Shown: in pieces, positions 35,109-42,434 of the stretch
How the letters are laid out: the number at the start of each line of letters is the position of its first letter
Numbering within the stretch: the stretch's first letter is position 1
DNA from: HGM04593 sp045589695
GTDB taxonomy: Bacteria; Bacteroidota; Bacteroidia; Bacteroidales; Bacteroidaceae
Direction of reading: 5' to 3'
Assembly: GCA_045589695.1 (NCBI GenBank)
Contig: JAZNPP010000034.1
Location: forward strand, 1 to 64,000
DNA length: 64,000 nucleotides
The notes under the pieces: generated by a model
The model's database searches: none
Told to the model about the DNA's origin: nothing
Seen by the model: only the letters and a program-made list of their open reading frames with translations
Made by a program: the position numbers and the translations under genes

Positions 35109-35132
35109 AATTAAAGAAATTTTTCTTTAATT
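35109..35132. promoter_or_regulatory. Inverted repeat abutting the pckA -33 box
   Basis: AATTAAAGAAA and its complement TTTCTTTAATT flank a TT centre, 2 bp upstream of the -33 TTTG. Its position suits an activator or repressor site; its protein is unknown. The rest of 35133-35415 is AT-rich, holds a small hairpin CCTCATT/AATGAGG (35342-35362) and no supported gene. Confidence 0.45.
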
Positions 35133-35415
35133 AATGAAAAAAGGGCAAAAAAGGGCTGTTTTTTCAAGAAATCGTACAGAAAATTATAACAAAATGCGAC
35201 AATTTAAAACAAAACAGGCGAGGAACACCCGGCAAGGAAGAGATTATCGCTATCCTATTTTGCATAAAAAGGTTTTATTTTTGACATTTTGACAATTTCG
35301 GATATTTCTTCTAATAATGAGCAAAAAAAAATCTCTCGACGCCTCATTTCCGTCCAATGAGGAGAAAAACCGATAGATTAACGCCCTTAGCCACACAACT
35401 ATTAACAAAAAACAT

Positions 35416-35423
35416 TATCTTCG
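35416..35423 (+). promoter_or_regulatory. -7 box of upp promoter
   Basis: TATCTTCG lies 42 bp before the upp ATG; no TTTG at -33. It places the transcription start near 35430 and makes the TTG at 35433 an unlikely start codon. Confidence 0.5.
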
Positions 35424-35465
35424 CACATGTAATTGTATTTAGAACAGAAAAACGACGCATTTGTT

Positions 35466-36116
35466 ATGAAAATAGTCAATTTATCGGAAGAGAACAGCAT
35501 CCTCAGACAGTTTATAAGCGAAATACGTGACATCACGGTACAGAAAGACCAAATGCGTTTTCGCCGCAATATTGAACGTATCGGCGAGATTATGGCCTAC
35601 GAGATAAGCAAAGAACTTGACTATGCTCCCGTTAAGCTCATGACGCCCAACAGCGAGGCTGTAGAGAACCTGCCGCAGGACACAGTGGTGCTTGGAACGA
35701 TTCTGCGCGCCGGACTGCCGCTCCACACCGGCTTCCACAACTATTTCGACCATGCCGAGAACGCCTTTGTGTCGGCATACCGCAAATATACAAGCGAGAA
35801 TGATTTCGACGTCATCGTCGAATACCTTGCATCGCCACGCCTTGAAGGCAAGACGCTCGTGCTTGTAGACCCCATGCTGGCGACAGGAATAAGCGCAGAC
35901 CTGAGCTATCGGGCATTGCTGACTAAGGGCACGCCCGCAAAGACAATCTTCGCCAGCGTGATAGCAAGCCAGCAGGCTATTGACTATTTCATAGCGCACT
36001 TCCCCGAGGACAGCATACTCTACTGCGCCGCCATAGACCCCATACTTAACGAACATGCGTACATTGTTCCGGGACTCGGCGATGCCGGCGACCTATGTTT
36101 CGGAGAGAAAGAATAA
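35466..36116 (+). CDS. upp: Uracil phosphoribosyltransferase
   Basis: Pyrimidine salvage: uracil + PRPP to UMP. The PRPP-binding loop is VDPMLATGISADLS; the uracil-binding region near the C-terminus reads HAYIVPGLGDAGDLCFG. 216 residues. The ATG at 35466 starts the family's conserved region. The stop directly abuts the stop of the convergent CPBP gene (no spacer and no terminator visible). Confidence 0.95.
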   Translation: MKIVNLSEENSILRQFISEIRDITVQKDQMRFRRNIERIGEIMAYEISKELDYAPVKLMTPNSEAVENLPQDTVVLGTILRAGLPLHTGFHNYFDHAENAFVSAYRKYTSENDFDVIVEYLASPRLEGKTLVLVDPMLATGISADLSYRALLTKGTPAKTIFASVIASQQAIDYFIAHFPEDSILYCAAIDPILNEHAYIVPGLGDAGDLCFGEKE

Positions 36117-36995
36117 TCACTCCACTGCCCCGGACACATCCTTCCAGGGCGAGGGAACAGGCGGCTGGATACGGTTAAGCCGCAAGGCGAAATAGACTGA
36201 TAAGGCTGCAAAAACGACAAAGACGAAGACCTCTGCAGCCATCTCGGCTCCTTGCGGAGCAACCTCGCCCACGAGATTCAGTTCTTCTTCGCTGCCGTAA
36301 AGCAGAAGAGCAGCAGTAGCCATGCTGTTGTTAAGCACATGGCCCACTATTACCGAGAGCAGACTGCCCGTGCGGTAATATATCCAACCGAACACGACAC
36401 CTATAATAACCGCATATACTGTCTGCACCGGGTTAAGATGAACAATCCCAAAAATCGACGCAGCGCAGAGTATCGCCACCCAGGGCTTGCAGCGACGCAT
36501 CAGATAACCTTGTATAGCCCCCCTGAAAAGCACCTCTTCGAGCAGCGGAGCAAGAAAAGAGACTGTTATCGCCCCCGCCACGTTACGAGTAAGGCCGTCG
36601 AACTGCCCCGCAAGGTTGTCTTCGAGCTCGAACCATTGGACAAAGATATTCGCCGCTATCAACGAGGAAAAGACAAGCATAGTAGAAACGAAGAGCGATT
36701 CCCCCGACATTGAACGCAAGATACTCCAACGCAAGCGATACCCTTTGACGCAATGAATGAACACGAGCATCGCTAAAGTAGAGAGCATAAGGCCTATCGC
36801 CAGCCCCCACACAGAAAGGCTGTCCGGCATGCTTGCCGCACCCGCATCACGCAACGCCCCGAACGGAGCCTCGCCCGCAAGCACCGCTCCAAGAGTTATC
36901 ACAAAATAGGACAAATACGTGAAAAGGAACTGGAATACGAAGTATGCCGCAAGCAGCATAATGATGTAACCCGCTTCTTTTATAAAATTCTTCAT
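36117..36995 (-). CDS. CPBP family intramembrane metalloprotease
   Basis: 292-residue polytopic membrane protein of the CAAX-protease/bacteriocin-processing (ABI) family. Motif 1 EEVLFRGAIQGYL (EExxxR) and motif 2 FGIVHLN (FxxxH) supply the glutamates and histidine of the membrane-embedded metal site; a third motif lies in GHVLNNS. At least seven hydrophobic segments. It overlaps ribF by 4 bp and is the last gene of the HAD-ribF-CPBP operon. Substrate unknown. Confidence 0.9.
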   Translation of the reverse strand: MKNFIKEAGYIIMLLAAYFVFQFLFTYLSYFVITLGAVLAGEAPFGALRDAGAASMPDSLSVWGLAIGLMLSTLAMLVFIHCVKGYRLRWSILRSMSGESLFVSTMLVFSSLIAANIFVQWFELEDNLAGQFDGLTRNVAGAITVSFLAPLLEEVLFRGAIQGYLMRRCKPWVAILCAASIFGIVHLNPVQTVYAVIIGVVFGWIYYRTGSLLSVIVGHVLNNSMATAALLLYGSEEELNLVGEVAPQGAEMAAEVFVFVVFAALSVYFALRLNRIQPPVPSPWKDVSGAVE

Positions 36996-37921
36996 AACCC
37001 GGAATATCTTTTTACCTCATTTATGTCCGCTTCTATTTGACGGCGAAGAGCCTCGATACCGTCAAAAGCAGCTTCTCCACGGACAAAACGCTTCACCTCG
37101 ACAACAATATCATTGCCATATATGTCGCCGGCGAAGTCCAACATATGCACCTCGACAGTGCGCAAAAGGCCGTCGCCTATCGTGGGCTTGACACCGATGT
37201 TCATGATACCCTTATAACTATTGCCGCAACATGCGGCACGCACCGCATAAACGCCGTCGGCGGGCAGCATCTTCATGCCGTCAAACAAAGAGACATTAGC
37301 CGTGGGGAAACCGATTCCACGTCCTATTCCTGCCCCGTGAACGACCTTGCCGGCGAACGAGTAGCTGCGCCCGAGCATCTTTTCGGCAGCCTCGACATTG
37401 CCGCATGCCAACGCCCGACGAACTTTCGACGAACTTACGGCACTGCCGCCAACGAAGAAGGGATTGGTTCTGAAGACCTCCACGCCGGCCTTCTCGCCGT
37501 ACCGCACATATTGCTCAAAGCCCTCACCCTCACGGGGCTTGCCGAAGTGATGATCATAACCCACGCAGAGCATCTTCACGCCAAGAGAGGCCGAAAGAAC
37601 TTCGTTCATGAAACGTTCTGCGCTCATCGCCGCCATATCCTTGTCAAAATCGAGCATCACGCAGATATCAACGCCCGCAGCCTCAAGCATAGCGGCCTTT
37701 TCGTCGTTGCTCGACAGCAGGAACGGAGCCGCGCCGCTGCCGAAGAGCATGCGGGGATGCCTTGCGAACGTCACCGCCATGACAGGCAGACCACGTTCTG
37801 CAGCTTTTGAACACAGCTCGCCAAGCATGGATTTATGTCCCAGATGCACGCCGTCGAACGAGCCGACAGCTGCGGCACATTGCCGTGGCGTGAAATCATG
37901 TATATCTGTTATAACCGTCAT
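36992..37921 (-). CDS. ribF: Bifunctional riboflavin kinase / FAD synthetase
   Basis: Makes FMN and then FAD from riboflavin. The N-terminal nucleotidyltransferase domain starts AVGSFDGVHLGHKSML (residues about 18-33) with CVGYDHHFG and VSSSKVRRAL; the C-terminal flavokinase domain contains GRGIGFPTANV and GVYAVRA. 309 residues, standard. Overlaps by 4 bp with both the HAD gene upstream and the CPBP gene downstream. Confidence 0.96.
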   Translation of the reverse strand: MTVITDIHDFTPRQCAAAVGSFDGVHLGHKSMLGELCSKAAERGLPVMAVTFARHPRMLFGSGAAPFLLSSNDEKAAMLEAAGVDICVMLDFDKDMAAMSAERFMNEVLSASLGVKMLCVGYDHHFGKPREGEGFEQYVRYGEKAGVEVFRTNPFFVGGSAVSSSKVRRALACGNVEAAEKMLGRSYSFAGKVVHGAGIGRGIGFPTANVSLFDGMKMLPADGVYAVRAACCGNSYKGIMNIGVKPTIGDGLLRTVEVHMLDFAGDIYGNDIVVEVKRFVRGEAAFDGIEALRRQIEADINEVKRYSGL

Positions 37922-38559
37922 CGTTCAATTATGTCAAAAATCCCTTTCCATGAGGCATTCCGTTTAACCAATACGCTCTTTATGCCAAGCCTCTGCGCCG
38001 CTTCGCAGTTTTCGGCCGAGTCGTCGAAGAAGATGCAATCGCCTGCCGCCGCAGCCTCGCCGTGCAGCAGTTCATGAAATATTTCGGCACATGGCTTGCG
38101 TTTATGCATTCTGAACGAAAGATACAACGCGTCAAAAAGCTCGTCGGGCTTTTGCCCTGCTGCCTCAACAAATATCTCTTCTATTCGCGGCCAATGGGCG
38201 ATGTTCGTATTGCTCAGCATCACGACCCTGTTTCCTCGGCTGCGCAATCCGCTTATTACACGCAGCTTTTCCGGGGCTATACCGCCAAGCATCATGTTCC
38301 ACGCACAGGCAAGTCTTTGACGCAGCGCATCGCCCGACAACCCGCCTGCAGGCAGGCAGCTTGCTATATATTCGAAAAAAGCGTCCTCTTCGACATCGCC
38401 CATGTCAAAGCGTTGAATCATCTCGTTCACGAGACAATTCTTTTCGGTAAGCAGGGCCGTATTCATGCCGAGACCGGCCAAAGCGCCGAAGGAACGCTCG
38501 ACATCAAGGTCGAGCAGCACGCCTCCTAAATCAAATATGTATACCTTATTGCCTGCCAT
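37918..38559 (-). CDS. HAD-family phosphatase (YihX-like)
   Basis: Haloacid-dehalogenase-like hydrolase. Motif I IFDLGGVLLDLD (the D-x-G variant common in the YihX group), motif II VVMLSNTNIAHW, motif III lysine in FRMHKRKP and motif IV IFFDDSAENC. About 213 residues from the ATG at 38559; ATG 38568 is an alternative. The frame runs further upstream, but the promoter at 38577-38608 excludes those starts. The leader would be only some 10 nt. First gene of the operon with ribF and CPBP. It may dephosphorylate FMN-type or sugar phosphates; that is speculation from context. Confidence 0.87.
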   Translation of the reverse strand: MAGNKVYIFDLGGVLLDLDVERSFGALAGLGMNTALLTEKNCLVNEMIQRFDMGDVEEDAFFEYIASCLPAGGLSGDALRQRLACAWNMMLGGIAPEKLRVISGLRSRGNRVVMLSNTNIAHWPRIEEIFVEAAGQKPDELFDALYLSFRMHKRKPCAEIFHELLHGEAAAAGDCIFFDDSAENCEAAQRLGIKSVLVKRNASWKGIFDIIER

Positions 38560-38576
38560 AGCTGCCATTAACAGTA

Positions 38577-38608
38577 CAAACTTACATAAAAAATCCCGCT
38601 TGAAGAAA
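38577..38608 (-). promoter_or_regulatory. Promoter of the HAD-ribF-CPBP operon
   Basis: Minus-strand TTTC (38605-38608; one mismatch to TTTG), 20 bp, then TAAGTTTG (38577-38584). It implies a very short or absent leader. Confidence 0.6.
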
Positions 38609-38722
38609 TTATATTTACAAATGCCCTCTAATATATATAATATAAGGAGAAAATAAATGTTGCCGCAGACGACCGCACTACAACAACGGCGAGAACAAAA
38701 ATACATTTTTTATAGAAAAATA

Positions 38723-38754
38723 TTTGCAATGTACGATAAAAAGCCATACCTTTG
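38723..38754 (+). promoter_or_regulatory. Promoter of tRNA-Met
   Basis: TTTG (38723-38726), 20-bp spacer, TACCTTTG (38747-38754), 26 bp before the tRNA. Confidence 0.85.
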
Positions 38755-38779
38755 CAAAGTATTTCAGAAAGAGATACTC

Positions 38780-38853
38780 GGGCTTTTAGCTCAGTCGGTT
38801 AGAGCAACAGACTCATAATCTGGAGGTCCTAGGTTCAAGTCCTAGATGGCCCA
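38780..38853 (+). tRNA. tRNA-Met (anticodon CAT)
   Basis: A 74-base cloverleaf: acceptor arm GGGCTTT against ATGGCCC with one mismatch, D-arm TAGCTCAGTCGGTTAGAGCA, anticodon stem CAGAC/ATCTG with CAT in the loop, and T-arm CCTAGGTTCAAGTCCTAGA. The 3' CCA is not encoded. The normal first base pair (G-C) favours an elongator methionine tRNA over the initiator; a tRNA-Ile with lysidine cannot be excluded. Confidence 0.93.
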
Positions 38854-38856
38854 CGA

Positions 38857-38886
38857 AGAGAACTACTAAAGTAGTTCTCTTTTTTT
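38857..38886 (+). terminator. Terminator of tRNA-Met
   Basis: Perfect 11-bp stem AGAGAACTACT/AGTAGTTCTCT with a 2-base loop followed by a T-run. Between here and 38988 no gene is supported. Confidence 0.88.
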
Positions 38887-38988
38887 TATGTATGGACAGC
38901 GACAACACAGCCTTACCGCATCCCGCAGGGCGTGAATAGTTTTGAACTTTCATCAAAGGAACCGGGCACAATGATTACTAATAGACAA

Positions 38989-39017
38989 GAGTCTGTCCGA
39001 GATTGTCGGACAGACTC
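38989..39017. terminator. Terminator hairpin downstream of the adhesin-like gene
   Basis: Perfect 12-bp stem GAGTCTGTCCGA/TCGGACAGACTC with a 5-base loop, 31 bp after the minus-strand stop at 39049. Confidence 0.75.
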
Positions 39018-39048
39018 CTTTTGTAAGCACTAAAAGATATTGACAGCG

Positions 39049-42000
39049 TTACTCGATCAGCATTTTCTTTCCATTTACGAGATAAACCCCGCTTTGCAAC
39101 AGTTTTAGGGCTTCTTTCTTGGCTTTGTGGAGAATTTGAACACCATTGATGTCATAGACATTGAATTCGGTTACTTCTTTTGTAATATCTTCGACATTTG
39201 TATATGCTGTCACGTTATAGTCTGCCACAAAGCACTTGTTATGACCAAGCACACCGGCATTGTCTCTGATTGTAACTGTTGCCTCCGGGATTATTAATCT
39301 ATATTTACCCTGCTCTGTCGGCAACGTGTCAAAAGAGACTTTACAAGCGACATCTGATATCTTTGTGAAAGTTACAGGAATCTCTTCTATTATGTTGTCA
39401 GAAATATCTAAGTGCTGCAAACTACCATATTGCGTCTCTTCGTTGAAGATAATCTCCTGAACGCCATTAAACGTTACGGTTATTTCACTTAGCTCGTCAA
39501 ATGCGATGTCACTTTCAGGAGCCGGAGAAACCGATATTTGATATTGCGCTTCCGCATCGCTGATTTCGTAGTAGAAGACGAACTCGGCGACTGTAATGTC
39601 CATCGTCCTGTCGTTATTGAAAATGAGAGCTTCTTTTGGAATAACAAGCGCATACTTGCCGTTTTCTGTAATTTCGGTCATGCCGTCTTGAGCAATGGCA
39701 GCGTTAATCCTTGCAGACCCGCTTTCCACAGCGGACAACTTGACATTCGCGACATGTCGCAATGAACCGTTTTCATCAACTGAAGCGATGTAAGGCGAAG
39801 ATGCAGGATTCTCTTCCAAGGCTAATGATTCAACATTCTCAAAATCAATAGTAAAGTTGTCTAATTTTTCAACTCTTCCTTCTGAAGGTGTTGCGGTTGC
39901 CTTTATTTCCAAAGGCTCTATCAAGTAACCGCCATAGAGACCGATGTTGTCAAGAACTAATTGTTCGCAGTTCTTTGATTTAAGACGGAATGCGATATGG
40001 ATTTTCTGGTCGGCATATTCACGAAGGTCAATTCCACGTGTTTTAAAATCGGCACTTTCTATAGTGTATTCTTCTTCTGTAAAATAAGATTCTTTATAAT
40101 TACCATTGCTTGAAATCATTATGGAGTAAGTTTCAAGGTAGTAGGGATTAAATGAACGAGCATCCCATACAATATGTGAATCTTCTGACGCTTTGAACGG
40201 GGGAAGGATAAGCCAACGGTCTGCTTGTTCTGTACCATCAAGCCACGATGTACCCGCCAATGCATGTTCACCATACAAATCATGTTCTTGAATATTGAGA
40301 ATACCCCATCCATATTCATTGACCTCGCCTGCACCCGGATTGACCGTGCCCTCGTCATCTACAATAAATGTAAACCCGCTTGGAACTTCACCGTCTTCAA
40401 AATCCCATAATGCGGCAGGAGTATCCATTACACGGAATGTATGGGATACAGAATTGTTGTCTGCGCTAATGTCTTCCGTTGATATTATTTCCACATCGAC
40501 TGTATACTGCCCTGCGGCCAAGTCCTTTAAAGCATTTTCAATCACAATGTCTTCGGTCTCCAGAGCAGGCAACGTGATATTCTCTTCATATATTACATTG
40601 CCGGACAACGTTGCTCTAATCGTAGCGGCAGCTTCTTTAACACTCAAATTACGCACCTTAAAGTTGATGTTTTTTTGTGTACCTTTATGCACATAATCGA
40701 GAGGAGCCGTAACAGGAAGAGCCATCAGGTCTATTGTTTCACTGTCTATTTTTTCAAGAGATATATCATCGATTGACATCCAATTAGCATCTTTGTCGCT
40801 GAAAGCGTAGAACCCGATATATATATCTTTAGGCTTGTCGATATTAATAATATTGACAGACTCTTTATATGTTCCATTAGCAAAAGGCGCATATTCGACA
40901 ATTTTGTTTGTCATTGCCGATGGATTGCCTGCGTCCCCGTAATAGACACCCAGCTTTTCACTATGATGGTCATCTCCTGAATACCAGAATTTTAAGATAT
41001 AATAGCCTGTTTCCGGCATTGTGATTGGACCTATAATTGCCCAATCGTCAGCATTATTATCGGCACTATAGTTATATGAAAGACTTTTGTCGCCAGTGTG
41101 AGCAAGACTCCACCATGGGTCTGAATATATATCCCAATCTCCGTCATCTTCATTAAGATTCCAGAATGTAATATCCTCAACGTATTCGTCTTCTTCGAAT
41201 CCCATGAAAAAAGGCAATGCCGCTGACGCTTTATGCAGCACTTTCACACTTGCCGTATCGTTTAAATTATTGATATCGCCAGGATGAGTTGTCCAAGCCT
41301 TTATTGTATAGTTTTTATGAGGTACCGATATGTCAGCTTTTGTTGTAAAAGTATATTCTAATACACCGCCGGCAGCCAATGTCTGATTAACAGTTTCCGT
41401 CACGGCTTCACCTTCATTGACTGAATATGATACATCAAACGAGTCGGCACTTCGAGAACACAAGTTCTTTATTTCTATAGTTATCTCTTCTTGTGACAGA
41501 TTTGTATCGCTTACAGGAGAGATGATGCCGGTCACTTGCAAATCAACAGGGTCGTCTGCACATTTGATTGTCATTCCGCATAGATACAGACGCCATTTAT
41601 CGGCATCACTTATTGCGTGGAAACCGATGTGAAACGGAGTGTTAGCCTCTGGTTGCACAATGTAGGCGTGCTGTGTAATATCATCATTAAGATAAAGAAC
41701 ATCGCTTATACGAGTGGTCATATCTTCAATATTATCACCTTTCCCCATGAACAGCTCCAATTTCTCACCATACGAACTGCCTTTGACTTTTATGATGACG
41801 ACAACAAAGCCGTCTTTTTCCGATGTTATGGCTGGAGATATAAACCAGTCATCAGCACTGTTTTCGCTATTATAAGCATAGAATAATTTAGATGGCTCTG
41901 CACCCGGGTCGAAACCCCATCTTGCCCCATCATTATTGGCATCTACCGATATCCACTCGTTATACTCCTCCTCAGTCATAAAATCTGTAGAATAGAGTAC

Positions 42001-42063
42001 TTGAGCTTTAGTTATCGCTATGCTGAACAACATCGGAATCAGCAATATAAAGATTTTTTTCAT
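39049..42063 (-). CDS. Large secreted protein with three cleaved-adhesin (choice-of-anchor J-like) domains
   Basis: 1004 residues with signal peptide (KKIFILLIPMLFSIAITKAQ). Three jelly-roll modules of the cleaved-adhesin/choice-of-anchor J type start near residues 22 (YSTDFMTEEEYNEW), 285 (FFMGFEEDEYVEDITFW) and 555 (LWDFEDGEVPSGF), each with a conserved ADDW-I-x-x-P or equivalent strand; CARDB-like beta segments lie between them. The last 40 residues (FNVYDINGVQILHKAK...GVYLVNGKKMLIE) match the C-terminal domain of Bacteroidales secreted proteins related to T9SS sorting signals. No catalytic domain is recognised. AT-richer and less codon-biased than its neighbours, suggesting accessory or acquired status. 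Probably a surface adhesin or glycan-binding protein. Confidence 0.8.
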   Translation of the reverse strand: MKKIFILLIPMLFSIAITKAQVLYSTDFMTEEEYNEWISVDANNDGARWGFDPGAEPSKLFYAYNSENSADDWFISPAITSEKDGFVVVIIKVKGSSYGEKLELFMGKGDNIEDMTTRISDVLYLNDDITQHAYIVQPEANTPFHIGFHAISDADKWRLYLCGMTIKCADDPVDLQVTGIISPVSDTNLSQEEITIEIKNLCSRSADSFDVSYSVNEGEAVTETVNQTLAAGGVLEYTFTTKADISVPHKNYTIKAWTTHPGDINNLNDTASVKVLHKASAALPFFMGFEEDEYVEDITFWNLNEDDGDWDIYSDPWWSLAHTGDKSLSYNYSADNNADDWAIIGPITMPETGYYILKFWYSGDDHHSEKLGVYYGDAGNPSAMTNKIVEYAPFANGTYKESVNIINIDKPKDIYIGFYAFSDKDANWMSIDDISLEKIDSETIDLMALPVTAPLDYVHKGTQKNINFKVRNLSVKEAAATIRATLSGNVIYEENITLPALETEDIVIENALKDLAAGQYTVDVEIISTEDISADNNSVSHTFRVMDTPAALWDFEDGEVPSGFTFIVDDEGTVNPGAGEVNEYGWGILNIQEHDLYGEHALAGTSWLDGTEQADRWLILPPFKASEDSHIVWDARSFNPYYLETYSIMISSNGNYKESYFTEEEYTIESADFKTRGIDLREYADQKIHIAFRLKSKNCEQLVLDNIGLYGGYLIEPLEIKATATPSEGRVEKLDNFTIDFENVESLALEENPASSPYIASVDENGSLRHVANVKLSAVESGSARINAAIAQDGMTEITENGKYALVIPKEALIFNNDRTMDITVAEFVFYYEISDAEAQYQISVSPAPESDIAFDELSEITVTFNGVQEIIFNEETQYGSLQHLDISDNIIEEIPVTFTKISDVACKVSFDTLPTEQGKYRLIIPEATVTIRDNAGVLGHNKCFVADYNVTAYTNVEDITKEVTEFNVYDINGVQILHKAKKEALKLLQSGVYLVNGKKMLIE

Positions 42064-42356
42064 AATAATTTAAGACTCTTGTATTAAACCATTGCAAAGA
42101 ATTAGCCGGCTACTCTTTAACAACTTGCATTAAAAATTTTCATAAAAATATTCGATGTAAAAGACTTTATCAAACAAATATATGCCTATTTCATTTTTTT
42201 TAATTACTTTTTATTTTTATACACAAATTGATGTGTATGAAACGCAAAAGAGCGGAAATGCCGTTGAGAGTCATTCTCCGAGTATGGAAACAGGTTGTTT
42301 CTTAATAGTTGCTGCTATCTTTAAACTAAAGTTTGAATACCCCCTGCACTCACTTT

Positions 42357-42388
42357 GAGAAATATCGAAGCTTGCTTCGATATTTCTC
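42357..42388. promoter_or_regulatory. 15-bp-arm palindrome upstream of the M1 peptidase promoter
   Basis: GAGAAATATCGAAGC (42357-42371) and its exact complement (42374-42388) are separated by TT, 13 bp before the -7 box, so the right arm occupies the -33 position. It may be an operator or a leftover terminator. The remainder of the 42064-42434 gap is AT-rich and holds no supported gene. Confidence 0.5.
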
Positions 42389-42401
42389 GCTCGTTTGTTG
42401 C

Positions 42402-42409
42402 TATCTTTG
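42402..42409 (+). promoter_or_regulatory. -7 box of the M1 peptidase gene
   Basis: TATCTTTG, 25 bp before the GTG start codon at 42435. Because it lies inside the longer reading frame that opens at 42333, it argues for the GTG start. Confidence 0.6.
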
Positions 42410-42434
42410 CAGTTATAGAACAAAACAGACAAGA

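Noticed and set aside
42231..42308. 25-codon plus-strand frame (MCMKRKRAEMPLRVILRVWK...) before the M1 peptidase
   Set aside because: Short and without promoter or family match; cannot be told from chance.
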